In this document: one piece after another, positions 45,191 to 57,836 of the stretch
Position numbering within the stretch: the stretch's first letter is position 1
Layout of the letters: every line of letters starts with the position of its first letter
Position numbers and translations under genes: made by a program
The notes under the pieces: generated by a model
Told to the model about the DNA's origin: nothing
Seen by the model: only the letters and a program-made list of their open reading frames with translations
Databases searched by the model: none
Source of the DNA: Triplophysa rosa
Lineage: Eukaryota; Chordata; Actinopteri; Cypriniformes; Nemacheilidae
Reading direction: 5' to 3'
DNA length: 64,000 bases
Assembly (NCBI RefSeq): GCF_024868665.1
Contig: NC_079914.1
Span: forward strand, 3,714,593 to 3,778,592

Positions 45191-47404
45191 TTGTTGTCGG
45201 TTTACAATTGCCTCTTTTTTGGAAGGCGAGACTTCCTTCCTATTGGGGACTTTAACAGAGCAAACCTCTCCCGTGAGCTGCCAAAATACAGGCAGCATAT
45301 CACATGCCCCACCAGAGACAGCAACATTCTGGATCACTGTTACACCACAATACGGGATGCATACCACTCTGTTCCCAGAGCAGCTCTGGGTCTCTCTGAT
45401 CATTGCCTGGTTCATCTTCTTCCGACCTACAGACAGAAGCTTAAATCTGCCAAGCCTGTAGCAAGAACAGCAAAGAGATGGAGCAGCGAAACAGAGCGGG
45501 CCTTACAAGCCTGTTTCGACTGCACGGATTGGAGTGTCTTTGAAGCTGCAGCCACTGATCTGGATGAGTTAACTGACACAGTGACATCCTACATCAGCTT
45601 CTGTGAGGACATGTGTATTCCCACCAGGACTCGCTTAACATACAACAATGACAAACCATGGTTTACAATGAAACTGAGACAGCTTCGTCAGGCCAAAGAA
45701 GATGCTTACAGAAGTGGGGACAAAGTCTTGTATAATCAGGCCAAAAACACACTGACAAAGGAGATAAGAGCAGCTAAGAGAAGCTACTCTGAAAAGCTGA
45801 AGAACCAGTTTTCAGCCAACGACCCTGCATCAGTGTGGAAAGGCCTGAAAGACATTACCAACTACAAGCCATCATCCCCTCAGTCTATGGGTAATCAACG
45901 ACTGGCTGACGACCTGAACGACTTCTATTGTCGTTTTGAAATGCAGAGTCTCACCCTTCACACCCGCCCTGACCCTATCTCTGCTATACCATTAACACCT
46001 CCTCTTGACATTCAACCTGCACTTAAGATCTGCGAAGAGGATGTTTGCCAGCTTTTCCGCAAACAAAAGATCAGAAAAGCACCAGGCCCAGACAATGTCT
46101 CACCCTCCTGCCTGAAAGTCTGTGCGGAGCAGCTGTCGCCCATCTTCACTAATATTTTTAACAGATCTTTGGAGCAGTGTGAAGTCCCTTCATGCTTCAA
46201 ACGCTCCACCATCATCCCTGTACAGAAGAAACCCAAAATATCTGGACTTAATGACTACAGGCCTGTTGCTTTAACATCTGTGGTCATGAAGTCATTTGAG
46301 AGACTTGTACTGGCCCACCTGAAGGACATCACCAGACCACTTCTTGATCCCCTCCAGTTTGCTTACCGAGCAAACAGGTCTGTGGACGATGCAGTAAACA
46401 TGGGACTGCATTACATCCTACAACACCTAGACAGACCAGGGACTTACGTCAGGATCCTGTTTGTAGACTTCAGCTCGGCCTTCAACACCATAATCCCAGA
46501 CCTCCTCCTGCCCAAGCTTACCCAGCTCTCTGTGCCAACCTCTACCTGTCAGTGGATTATTAACTTCCTGTCGAACAGGCAGCAGCTAGTGAGGTTGGGA
46601 AAATTTAAATCCAGCACATGTACCATCAGCACCGGAGCTCCTCAAGGATGTGTTCTTTCTCCACTGCTATATTCACTCTACACAAACGAATGCACCTCTA
46701 CAGACCCTTCTGTCAAACTCCTGAAGTTTGCAGATGACACCACAGTCATTGGCCTTATTCAAGACGGTGATGAATCTGCCTACAGAAAGGAGGTTGCTCA
46801 GCTGGCTGCCTGGTGTAGTCAAAACAACCTAGAGCTGAATGCATTCAAGACAGTGGAGATGATAGTGGATTTCAGAAGGAACCCTCCATCACTTCCTCCC
46901 CTCACCATCCTGGACAGCACTGTGGATACTGTGGAGTCATTCAGGTTCCTGGGCTCCACCATCTCTCAGGACCTGAAGTGGGAGTCCCACATAGACTCCA
47001 TTGTAAAGAAGGCCCAGCAGAGGTTATACTTCCTCCGTCAATTGAGGAAGTTCAACCTACCACAGGAGCTACTGACCCAGTTCTACTCAGTGGTCATCGA
47101 ATCTGTTCTGTGCACTTCAATTACTGTTTGGTATGGCTCGGCCACCAAATCAGACCTACGAAGACTACAACGGACAGTTCGTAGTGCTGAGAAAATTATT
47201 GGTGCTCCTCTGCCCACACTTCAGGACCTGTACGATTCCAGAGTGAAAAACAGGGCAAGAAAAATCATCATTGACTCCACACACCCAGCACACAAACTCT
47301 TTGATCTGCTGCCCTCTGGCCGGCGCTTTAGAGCACCAAACACCAGGACTTCCAGACACAGAAGCAGCTTCTTCCCCCAGGCAATCTCCCTCCTAAACAG
47401 ATAA
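45191..47404 (+). CDS. L2-like LINE ORF2 fragment (EN C-terminus + RT)
   Basis: A single uninterrupted frame of 737 codons. The first ATG is probably not native: the frame enters the apurinic endonuclease C-terminus at PIGDFNRANL, followed by TRDSNILDHCYTTI and GLSDHCLVHL. An RT domain follows: RKAPGPDNVSPSCLK (finger), LNDYRPVALTSVVMKSFERL, RILFVDFSSAFNTI (first catalytic Asp), GAPQGCVLSPLLYSLYTNEC, and LLKFADDTTVIGLI (the FADD box with two catalytic Asp). The thumb and C-terminus end in SFFPQAISLLNR. RT motifs are intact and no stop or frameshift is seen, so this is a relatively young insertion, but missing EN residues should prevent autonomous movement. Confidence 0.93.
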   Translation: MLSVYNCLFFGRRDFLPIGDFNRANLSRELPKYRQHITCPTRDSNILDHCYTTIRDAYHSVPRAALGLSDHCLVHLLPTYRQKLKSAKPVARTAKRWSSETERALQACFDCTDWSVFEAAATDLDELTDTVTSYISFCEDMCIPTRTRLTYNNDKPWFTMKLRQLRQAKEDAYRSGDKVLYNQAKNTLTKEIRAAKRSYSEKLKNQFSANDPASVWKGLKDITNYKPSSPQSMGNQRLADDLNDFYCRFEMQSLTLHTRPDPISAIPLTPPLDIQPALKICEEDVCQLFRKQKIRKAPGPDNVSPSCLKVCAEQLSPIFTNIFNRSLEQCEVPSCFKRSTIIPVQKKPKISGLNDYRPVALTSVVMKSFERLVLAHLKDITRPLLDPLQFAYRANRSVDDAVNMGLHYILQHLDRPGTYVRILFVDFSSAFNTIIPDLLLPKLTQLSVPTSTCQWIINFLSNRQQLVRLGKFKSSTCTISTGAPQGCVLSPLLYSLYTNECTSTDPSVKLLKFADDTTVIGLIQDGDESAYRKEVAQLAAWCSQNNLELNAFKTVEMIVDFRRNPPSLPPLTILDSTVDTVESFRFLGSTISQDLKWESHIDSIVKKAQQRLYFLRQLRKFNLPQELLTQFYSVVIESVLCTSITVWYGSATKSDLRRLQRTVRSAEKIIGAPLPTLQDLYDSRVKNRARKIIIDSTHPAHKLFDLLPSGRRFRAPNTRTSRHRSSFFPQAISLLNR

Positions 47405-47775
47405 CTGCTCCTTAAGAGCAATATTCCACTTCCACTACTCCTATAGTGTGCACTATAGTGCCTTATTATATCTACATCTTATGTATACATGTATATAACA
47501 CTACCTCTACTTACTAAATTATCCATTTGCACAAGTGTACATACAATCTGTTAATATGTTTATTCTACTATATACTACCCTGTACAATGTCTCTTATATG
47601 TTATTATCCCCCATTTTCTGTAAAATAGTCTTTATTTTATATATGCACAATTTAGAATCTTTTAGACTGTAAATCGTATTATATTGTATTGTCATTGTGT
47701 TGAATGTCTGTACTAGAAGCTTCCAACACCAAAGAAAATTCCTTGTGTGTGCAAGCACACTTGGCAATAAAGCTC

Positions 47776-47802
47776 TTCTGATTCTGATTCTGATTCTGAT
47801 TC
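47776..47802 (+). repeat. LINE 3' terminal GATTCT repeats
   Basis: About four GATTCT units at the end of the LINE, immediately after ggcaataaagctcttctg. Such tails serve as the priming template in this group of LINEs. Confidence 0.8.
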
Positions 47803-48119
47803 ACTCAAGCAGCCCTATTGAGCGTTACATTCCCTCCTCGTTTATAGTAATATCAATGGTGCATTTCGTTAATATCTATTATTTTTGGTTACAGTAATGC
47901 TGTAAACATCATTTTTACACAGCCTTCCTCCAAGTAAAAACGACTCGAAAGATCGTTTGTGCACATAGCTTATTACGACAATAGTTCATGTTTTAAATTT
48001 AAGCACCCCCCAGCGATTGTTTTATGAAAACGACCCCATGCCGTTTTGTGCAGACAGATAAAGACGCATTTATTTTTGCATTTGTAAAAGTATTAATGGT
48101 TTAATAAATGTTTATGGAT

Positions 48120-48835
48120 TCAAAGATATTTCAAGAGCACCTAACCCCAATCCTTACCCTAAACATAACCACTTGTCAACCATTAAACACAACACAAGTA
48201 CAGTCACATGTATTTATTCCATAAAATGAACAAAACAGTATAAACGTATTACAAACAAGTCACGTTGCAAACCTTCTGAACCAAAGCCATACGATAACTT
48301 TTTACGAGGAACTCCGGGAATGGACATCAACGCATCTTTAAACAAACCGGAACATTAGAATGACGTAATAGGAGAGCCAATAGCATTTCACACTCAACGC
48401 TGACGCAATGGCGCTGTATGTCACGAGACAGACGAAAGCCAATTATATTTCACTATTAAGGCTGACGTTACTTGGCGGCAGATTTGAAAATTGTGAAGCG
48501 CAGCAGAAACCGGAAGACAGCAGATGGTGATCGCTTTCGCGTGTGTTCCTCACATAAATCAATCGTTTGACATCGCTACACTTGGAATATTTGTACTTTA
48601 AACATTTTAACTGTTTTGTATCTGTATCATGTGTTTTTTGTTATTTAATAAATAAATGTGTTACGTTGCTTGCTCAAAATGCCTGAGTAATGTAAATACT
48701 GTTATCACGACATTTTGAAATGAAAATCAAACCAAAAATTATTATTAAATTATTGCAAAATAATACCCCAAAATTTACATTTTATAATGACGGCAGGCGA
48801 TAGTTTTGCGTGCTGCCGGGAGAGGCGCTGATTTA
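48120..48835. repeat. Large dispersed repeat, copy 2
   Basis: Matches the block at 20600-21600 in order: aaccccaatccttaccctaa, agtacagtcacatgtattta, accaaagccatacgataact, gatcgctttcgcgtgtgttc, aaatcaatcgttt, and near the right end ataatgacggcaggcg, gggagaggcgctg. Diverged and shorter. The CpG- and G-rich right end resembles the complement of the left end of copy 1. Confidence 0.65.
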
Positions 48836-48938
48836 GTAAACGCTCATGTTTGTCGTAGTTGAGGAAGGGACAAACGACATACATATGTTGTATGGGTTGG
48901 AGGATATGTTGTTTTTACAGCATATGTTTTCTAAGTTA

Positions 48939-49215
48939 GGCCCGATTCACATTTCGCGTCTAAAACCGTTCGGAAACAGCGAGCCGCGCCTCTTTCTCTC
49001 TTCAAATGACCCGCGTCATCAGAGTGCGTGCGCGGCACTCTGAAAAGTTGAACTTTTCCATCTCAATGCGGCACCGACACGCCTAGAAAAATGTGCGCAT
49101 GCCGCACCGCATGCGCGTCACGACCGTGTCGTCCCCTATTTGTACGCGCCTACCGCCGTCTACGTTTAAAATAACGAATATGCGCGCGTAAAAGACGCGA
49201 AATGTGAATCGGACC
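48939..49215. mobile_element. PIF-type MITE, CpG-rich, TTA duplication
   Basis: GGCCCGATTCACATTTCGCG followed by tctaaaa on the left and taaaagacgcgaaatgtgaa followed by tcggacc on the right are inverted, flanked on both sides by TTA (48936-48938 and 49216-49218). A 277-bp element with an unusually CpG-rich centre (gcgcatgccgcaccgcatgc). TWA-type duplications point to PIF/Harbinger mobilisation. Confidence 0.9.
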
Positions 49216-49364
49216 TTATGATTCTATTACAATGCCGCATAGTACAGTTTTTCCATCTCAAGTGACAACAAATTGGTAAGTTGGTTGCTTGACCATTTTT
49301 AATTTTCCTTATTTCCTTCATTTATTTTTGGTGAAACGCAATTTCAATCCGTCTGTGTAAGTAC

Positions 49365-49412
49365 TGTTACATGGTCGGTTTTGACAATAAAGTTTACTTT
49401 GACTTTGACTTA
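49365..49412 (+). repeat. LINE 3' tail remnant
   Basis: gacaataaagtttactttga followed by ctttgactt is a typical fish LINE 3' end (ATAAA plus short tandem repeats). Only the tail is present. A similar cctaacaataaag-like piece is near 49614. Confidence 0.45.
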
Positions 49413-50774
49413 ATTTCCTTATTTGATCATTGCTTGGTTGGTTGAACAATGGTGGCTGTCTCTTTGCTGCACAAAAAATGTGTGGTTTTACAGATGTTTA
49501 CAGAGCTTTTAATATCGTAGCTCAGGATGGTTCTAGCTCCTTTGTCGTTAGACAGGTGTGGTTTCTTACACCACCTTTTCCAGTAATATCTGTCAGATAG
49601 CGGTGATAGGACAATAACAATAAAGTTTGTTCTAAACTTAAGAGAGTAGTGCAGTCACAACTAATAATAACGTCCCAAAGGAACATTACTTCTAAGTTCC
49701 CCTTAATAACATTTTTCCAGCTGAAGAAATATAAAACATTAACTGACTGTGAAACTGCAGTGCATTAGCTTCAAATAAACATAACGTTATCCTCGCTAGT
49801 GTAGACTCTAATATAGTTATCTGTTTCAAACAGTCTTCAAACGCAGTATCACTGAAATGGCGAGCTGCTCCGCCAGCGTGCTATTTTCATTCTGATAACA
49901 CAAGCACACGCCTCCCCAATCTCTGGTGCAAGAAAAAAATCAATTGAGATAATTTCCTTCCATTATTGTTGGCTAAAAGGCTTCAGATACAGCTGGCAGT
50001 GCTGTACTAATTAGATTGTGACATAGTGTAATTGGCTTTGGCAGCTTGAGGGGACGCAGTGGATGCAGTGAAAGGGCGGTACATATCACTCTCGGTGTCT
50101 TTTCAACACCCCTGAGCAGGTCCTGCTGATAACCGTTTGACCACAGGTTCCCATGAACCACTGTCTAATCAATCACACTCACAACAGCAGAGAAAACCAT
50201 TCTGTATTTTTGGCTATGGTGGACCACGGTACTGTACTGTAGATATGGCAATACCTTGGGTATTTTTGGACATATACCATGATGGTACTACCATTGGTTT
50301 GGGCTACCTATTCCACGGTAATACCACAATTCTAAGGTCATGACAGTACTATAGTAATGCCATGCATGTACCATGGTTCATCACAAATACAGTATTGTAC
50401 CTGTATTTAAGAATACAGGTAAAAACAAGGAGGCCTATGTCTTGATGTTTAATGTCTTCAGAAAATCTTCAAGAATGATTTCTCAGAAGCCAGCACGTAT
50501 TTCAAAGCTGCTTTCTCCATGAGATAATACAGTCATCTGACGGCATTGAGATCACGACTCATCACGCTTGATTTATTTGAAAAGCTTTTTATGTTGATGG
50601 TTTCACACTAATACTTGAGTTCTTATTGCATTTCAAATGCACTTGGCTATTGGGCTTCATTTCAATAAATTTCAAATCCTATGACTGTGTTCATGGCTAA
50701 GCAACATACAGCACCACAGTTAATAAATATGGGCAAATATTTTCCTTTAATGTACACTATTAAAAAATAAGTTC

Positions 50775-50858
50775 TATGAAAGGTTTTTCAGAGCGTTGCC
50801 ATAGAAGAACCATTGTTGGTTCCCCTAAGAACCATTTACGGTTTTTAAAAGACCCATT

Positions 50859-50910
<52 letters not shown>

Positions 50911-50911
50911 T
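50775..50911. repeat. GAACC repeat fragment plus TTTC microsatellite
   Basis: gccatagaagaaccattgtt and ccctaagaaccattta form a short repeat fragment commonly seen in cyprinids; a run of about 13 TTTC units follows (50857-50911). Confidence 0.7.
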
Positions 50912-52444
50912 TTTATAATCTATTCAGCCAAAAATTTATTTTAAACTTTATTTAAAAGTGTATATTGTGATTTCGATACATTTGCTATGAAATATTGCAC
51001 TACAAGATGTTCTTATTTCACTTCATATTTATTTATAATGTAATTATGTGTTATAATAAATCATTGTGCCAGGATGTAAAACTCACAATTCTATACAATC
51101 CACAACAATGCGTTCACGATATGCTACTATCACAAAAAGTAAAATCCTGAAATTGAAATAATAGATTTATTTCCCAAACAGTCATTTGTTTTATTTTGTT
51201 ATTTGGTAACATACAACTTGTTAAAAAATTGATTACACTGAAGGTTAAATTGAACCTTCTGTATTTAATTAATTTAATTGTGAATTCAAATGAAGAAAAT
51301 AAGAAAGGTAAACACTTTAATAAATATGTAAATAATTAATCATTATTATTATTATTATAGTTGTTGTTATTGTTATTATTATTATAAATAGAAGAATAAA
51401 AAATAAAAATAAAAATATAAAATATATGTTAACTCTGGGCACATTTTGGCTGCTCGTTCTGTAAAATTGAACAAACATCATATTGTAAAAAATGCCATAG
51501 CTCTAAAATACATATTGAATTGTTAATATCGCAATATATTGTGTCACGATATCTCACTAGAAGCACACAATATGTTGCAAAGTGCATATGTTCATCAGCT
51601 AAGACATATTTTAACAAATGGCGGTAAAAACTGTAAGATAATGAGACGTGTTGTTCCAGAAACTGTCATTGGTTCTTATGCGTGAGTCTGAAATATCGAC
51701 TCATGTGGAATGGGCTGCCGTCACCCGTGAGAACACCAGTAAACAGATTGATGAGAATAAACACCTTCAAGGGTTTCACTCAAACCCAAACCAAATCAAT
51801 CACAAACTCTTTTCTTCCGCTCTGCATGCTAATGCCATACAAATCCTTTGAGTGCATCAATTCAAGCTTTATCAACTTGAATGACTCAAGTGTAAAATCA
51901 TCGTCTTTAGTCTGCACTTTTGCTGTGTTACATCACATTGCAGCTCATGACAGAACCTGTGATGTTTTCGAGATCTTGGTTTTGTTTACACCGTAGTTCT
52001 TGACTGCCGCAGTTGTTAATGTTTACCGTGTTGGGCGGCGTTTTTTTAGATTGATCCGTATTGCAGTGATAATTCATCACTATCGATTCTTCTCACTGTC
52101 GCAAACACTTTTCTTCAGTGCTGGCTGACTGTGTGAATTGACACATCTGCAGCATCATCAACCCTTCCTGTGTCACACCCGGTGTACAGATTCAGTTTCC
52201 TTTACTGCGGCTGTCTGTTAAAGCTCCAAGCAGTCAGCTCTAGTGTTTGTCCAAGAGTTTCTTTTGCTGATTTTGTGTATTTGTTTGACTCTTGTTTTAC
52301 CCACAGTCCAAAAACGTTTAGATTGGAGTCAATAAAATTGTGTGTATTGGGTGTGTTAGTGTATGGGTGTACCTTGCCTGTGGCCCAAGATGCTAGAAGA
52401 GGCTCTCATCATCCATCTGTAGAGGATAAGTGGGTTCGGAAAAT

Positions 52445-52730
52445 TGACTCTCGGTCAAAAGTTTAGGATCACTTACTTTATTTTTTTCTACATTTTCGAA
52501 TGATAGTAAACCCATCAAAACAGCTGGAATAACGATCATAACTGCTGGAATTATGTTGTGACTAAAAGCAACCTAAACTCTGTTATGTAGTCACCCTTTG
52601 TCAATTATGCGCAAAATTGTATACATGGCATTTCATCTGGCCTCTTGAGGTCTCAACATGGGAAGATTTCTAAACAGTATTGAATGAATTTCTATCTTTG
52701 CTGGACTTATTGGCTGTTTTTTGTTCATCA
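52445..52730. repeat. Tc1-like element end fragment
   Basis: ggtcaaaagtttaggatcac at the left resembles the terminal segment of fish Tc1-like elements, and the following text (ctggaataacgatcataact, ctttgtcaattatg) looks like their untranslated flank. No transposase or second end is found. Confidence 0.45.
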
Positions 52731-54788
52731 TTTGGTCCAAGTAATCCATTTCAAAACTTTTTTATATAATAGTTCTGGTCCTTGATTCTGATCGGTTTAT
52801 TCATATTTTTAGCAAATATATTTTTTACATTAGAATACATTACATTTGCTGTGTGTTCTTTTATGAAGTCTAATAAAAGCAACAAGCTTTATAAAATAAA
52901 CATTTCGTTCAAGAAATTAATTGGTTGGCACAATAACTTTTTTGTCTCCAAAACTAATTTCAAACATTGAAACATACACTTTCAGATTAAAAGATTTTTA
53001 AGATCATTAGAAACATTTTTATCAAATATTCCTAGAAACCTTTAACCGGTTGTGTGTACTTGTTAGGGTTTCACACCCAAGTTTTCTTTAACTAAAGCAC
53101 TAAACTCAGACCCATTTAACTCTTTTCTCGCCATTGACAAGATTTTTCATCATTTTTGACAATGCTTACCTACTTTCAACCTAAGTTTTTCTGGCTTTTC
53201 ACTGTTTTCACTCTTGTACAGTAGGAGGCGCTGTTTCAAATCTTCTGAAATAGCACAGCATCTATTGATCCCAAAACCGTAAATATCTGTTTTGATCATC
53301 GTTCTGAATCCAGTGTGGGTCAAATATTTGACCAAAACACAATTTTCCCATTCTTTTTATAGATTTTTGAAGAAACCTACCCACATTCAAGATAGGATGC
53401 AAAAAAAGAGAAATGAGCGAGAATAAAATGTTTTAAAGCAGAGGCTCTGTTCTTTCTATATGTTGTTTTCTCATAGATTTTCTCAAAATGTTGGTGAGAA
53501 AAGTGAACAAAAAAATTCTGTATCTTTGCTTTCACACGGTTTTAAGGAACCCTATTGAACATCATTATATCGTAAAATGAAACTATTGATTCTCTCAGAC
53601 ACCTGAATTAAACTATTCTTTGATTTTTATACCTAGAGACACATCTAACAAAACGTCTTCTGTGGGCCAGTGTATTAATTTCTAAACTTCATCTGGTGAA
53701 ACTATCAAATCACATTTCGGTTTATAGAAGTGGATCATTGTAAACTTATGTTGTTTTGTGTTATCCATGCCTGCCTTTTGTATCCTGAGTAAGTTCAAGG
53801 TTGCTGTTCTGTAATCTGTCTCTCTATTGAAGACAAAGTTGTTGAGTTTGTTTGTATCAAATAAAGCGTACACACAGCTGCAGTGCAGCAGTGAGTGAGT
53901 TGATTCTCTTTATTGCCTACATCATTTTTCACCTCCAAGTAACTGCCATGCCGTCCTGCCATTCCCACAATGCAGTATTACACATTTATCCCCTACAATT
54001 CCATTTAAAATGCAAGCTCTCACAGATGGAGGGATTCATATTGTCATCTACTCTACGTTTGTTTTATTCATTATTGCTTTAAACAGGAAGTATAGAAAGA
54101 TAGATGTGGCATTCATAAACATTATTATTTGAACATTATCAGAACATCATCGTTGTTTCACGGAGTTGTCGGCTTATTTGTTTTTCTTGCCGATACACGC
54201 GTGCGCAGAATTTTCATGAACAGTTTTTTTTGTAAACACAGAGATTGAGAAAGAAAAGGTCTTGAGATTGGTAGCTGGTGACTTTTTTACAGGAGCCGTG
54301 CTGTAGGTTAAGGCCTGAGATGTATTCGTAGTTTTATCCGCAGAGATTATTGTGGCGATGTTTGAGTGGTCCATATGTCAGGAGCCGGCTGCTGGGTGAC
54401 TGCTGGTTTGGACTGAAACATCTTCTGAGGAAAAAGAAAATCGGAAAGAAACAGAGAGAAAGAGAGAGAAAATAAGAATTGGGAAAATCCTGAATAGATT
54501 GCTTTCGCTTGATGTTGTGTTGGCATTTGATACATCCAGAAATTCAAATAAAATATTAGTCTTTAGTCAGTTTGTCTGAGTCAATATTAAAAGAAAAGTT
54601 GTCTGAAATGAAAAGTCTGGCATTTATTTGCCTTCATGTTGTTCCAAACAATTGTTCTGTTGTTCTGATGTGCGTTTATATTACACTATTTTCCATAGAA
54701 TGAATCTCAATGCTCCGAAAAGGCACCACAAAAGTAGCTCACACTCCAAATATTCTATATAATATATAATAATAAATTATTTAAAAAC

Positions 54789-55181
54789 TAGGGCTGTCGC
54801 GATTAATCACATCCAGTATAAAAGTTTGTGTTTACATAAAATGTGTCTGTGTACTGTGAATGTTAATTTTGTATTTATAAACACAAAAACATGCACATAC
54901 ATATATATAGGAAATATATATGTATTTAATTATATTTGCCAAAAAGTAAAATTAAATATATATATATATATAGGAAATATTTATATGTATTTAATTATAT
55001 TTGCCAAAAAGTAAAATTAAATATGCACTTTCACACATTTTTATATTTTTAATTTTTCTTAAATATATGCATGTATGTGTTTATAATACAAAATTAATAT
55101 GCACAGTACACAGACACATATTATGCAAACACAAACTTTTATTCTGGATGCGATTAATCGATTAATCCTTTGTCAGCCCTA
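54789..55181. mobile_element. hAT-like palindromic MITE
   Basis: TAGGGCTGTCGCGATTAATC on the left pairs with gattaatcctttgtcagccc followed by ta on the right; the symmetry continues inward (agtttgtgtttacataaaat against tatgcaaacacaaactttta). The centre holds two tandem copies of a ~65-bp unit (tatttaattatatttgccaa at 54921 and 54986). The 8-bp flanks do not match, so the target duplication is not demonstrated. Confidence 0.85.
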
Positions 55182-56063
55182 AGAAACAGATCTTTTATTA
55201 TTGACGGAGCTATTTCTTTAACATTAATGCAAGAGCCCACAAACCATAGGTGGCACATCTGAGCTTCATTACACTGGCATCTGTCTTACCAAGAACATTT
55301 CAACACAAAGCATCACAACCCTGTTGCTCTGTCATTCATTTGCATGTGTGTGCCCATGTGACTCGCTTTGGGATGAAGTCCAAGCGACGGAGCCTTTCTT
55401 ACTCGTCTGGAACTGCGACAAGATAAACGTCATTTGAATCGTGTTGCCCAGCATGTGATTCCCAAAAGCTGAATCGAAATCTAAGGGCGAGACTGAGCTG
55501 GGAACGATTTTGTTCATAATATTACAAAAATGTGAACAGCCCCAATCACAGCCTCCGTCATAAAACAGAGACAATAGATTCATTTTAAGAGGGATATTAG
55601 ACTGGAAATTAATGTCAGGGCTTCTCCAACACACAAAGTATAATCCCGTATAAACAAAATGAGTTTCATTCGTTCAGTTCTGAGCAGCCTGAGCTCAATT
55701 CAGTTTACAGCCTTGTCAACGCTGTAACAACATCACCTTCTGTCGCACATGCCACGATGCAAGTGCTAAAAAATTTACTTTTAGTTCACCTCGTAGTGCT
55801 TCAAAAAACGTTTTGGCCTGTCTGTGTGGTTATGGTGATAAGAAACGTGTGTTTTTGTACTAGACGTAGGTGCCAGCATTCTGGGATTATTATATAGAGT
55901 ATATAGAGCCGCGCCGCAGGTGGCCGACATTCCCCATCTGTAATGTGCAGCCAAATGGAGATGTGGAACTGCTCCACAGTTAAAGCATTCACTTGTGAAT
56001 AAAATTATTTTTTATGTTACTAACTGAAGCGTAAGAAGGAATCACAGCAAACTTCAGGCACAC

Positions 56064-56180
56064 TTAAAGGGCTGGAACATCCAAAAAATAAACAAATTAT
56101 CATCATTTATTCACCCTCATGTCATTCATAACCTGTATATTACTTTTTTCTGTGGAACACAAAAGAAGATATTTTGAGAA
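56064..56180. repeat. TTAA-MITE left half
   Basis: TTAAAGGGCTGGAACATCCA, then atcatcatttattcaccctc, atgtcattcataacctgtat and aacacaaaagaagatatttt. The partner end is missing. Confidence 0.7.
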
Positions 56181-57187
56181 AAACAAAGCAATTAAACAGA
56201 TTATGTAAACTTAATTTTATAAAAAAAGTTCAACTTACTTAATATATATGCAGTATTCTTCCTTTTTGAGTTAAGTATATTGATTATTTTTGAGTAACTT
56301 CAAGTTTTGAGTCGCACTCAAAAAAATGTATTTGCTCCTCGCTCAGTTTACTTAATGATGGTAATTCAACACATTTTGTCAAAACTGATTTCCAATTCCC
56401 AGCATGCTTTGCGTCAGAATGCATTGGGAAAGTAAATTTTGAAAAATGATTATTTTGTGTGTTTTTCAGTAAAGTTAAAGACAAGTTATCTTGGATATTT
56501 AGTAGCGTGTTGTTTCGCCAATGCGCAATAACTGTGCTAATGCCAGTTCTGAGATCAGTCTCTTCTTGCTCATTTTGACTTGCATAAATCAAGGTGTTTA
56601 ATTTATGCATAAAAGACTAAAAAATATGTATAATAAGAGAAACTAAAAAAATACGTTTAGCTAACTTAATAATAAATCTTTGTGAACTTATTTTTGAAGT
56701 TCTGTCCTCTTAATTTCAAGAGACGGATAAATGAAAATTTTAAGTCACGCTAACTAAAAAAATTGAGAACTTTAATTTAGCAGTATTCAAAATCTGAAAG
56801 TTCTGCTTACTTAAACGAGTTGCCTTAATTTACAGTGTAGATGTACTGTATTGTTAAAAACAATTTTTTGTGATGGTTTGACCCTCTGGTGCAATATTGA
56901 ATGCAATATTTGATCCAATCATGCTCTAGCAGAACATATATGTTGGGTCAACATGTTTACATGTCCAACACTAAACAAAGCAAACATCTATTGAGCTGAA
57001 TGAGGCGTGTCCACCTGTTGTTGTCATACAGGGCAGGTGCCTGGGTTTCCGTCGTTTTGCATTATTGGTCCTTCATAGCAAACATTGCAGAGAACGAAGC
57101 TTAAATATACATACACAACATGCTTGTGTGCTTTTGTTGACTACACTCAATTTGAATTCTTCTCGCTTTTATTTTTTGTAATGATCA

Positions 57188-57836
57188 GGGCTGCGTTTCC
57201 CAAAAGCATCATAAGGCTAAGTGCATCGTAAAACCAATCATACGAATCATCTTAGACTTACGTACCGTTTCCCAAAAGCTTCGTAACTAAAGTAGCACTT
57301 GAAAATCGTCATAGATATAAAAATTAAATGACTGAACATACATTAATAAAGTAAAGAATAAAAAATATATAGTATGGGCAAGTTATTGGTTCTAACAAAG
57401 GATGCATGTTTGTTGCTGGATTGCTGTATTAAAGTTACTCCACATTTTATGCAAAGTAAAAATGTGTTTACAGTAGAAATGGTCAAAATGCTTACTTGGT
57501 GGTTGTCCCATCTACACATAGATAAAGTATTACACGTTGCACAAAAAATATGTTAAACAACATTAAACAACATTCACCTACCACATGCACATCCAGTGAA
57601 AATAATTAGCCTAAACATTTCGAAAACAAGTGCGTGCTACAAAAACGAGCCATTGTATAAGGTGGCACCTGACAAAAGGATAGCGACTTGTAAGTAGTAC
57701 TTAAAGCACTGCTATGTGCAGTCGTGTTTAGTGCATTTTCGGGAAACGCACGTGAAACGATGACGAACGTTCACAAAATGGCTTGTAGAAAACGCTCTTA
57801 AGTGCTAAGATCTATCGTTATCTGGAATCGCAGCCC
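57188..57836. mobile_element. PIF/Harbinger-type MITE GGGCTGCGTTTCCC
   Basis: GGGCTGCGTTTCCCAAAAGC on the left and tctggaatcgcagccc on the right are inverted, and the inner right part also contains cattttcgggaaacgc. The left end is nearly that of the Harbinger element at 10405, so both belong to one family. 649 bp; an ORF at 57374-57556 has no recognisable domain. No clear TWA duplication. Confidence 0.75.

Larger units (their letters stand above)
45191..47802 (+). mobile_element. L2-like LINE, 5'-truncated
   Basis: The element begins inside the endonuclease domain, runs through a complete RT region and ends with a 3' UTR closing in a GATTCT-type hexamer array (about 47776-47802) after aataaagctc. 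Variable 5' truncation plus a short 3' tandem tail is typical of L2/CR1-group LINEs, which prime on their own tail repeats. The left junction with host DNA lies near 45190-45235; I could not identify a target duplication. Confidence 0.9.
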
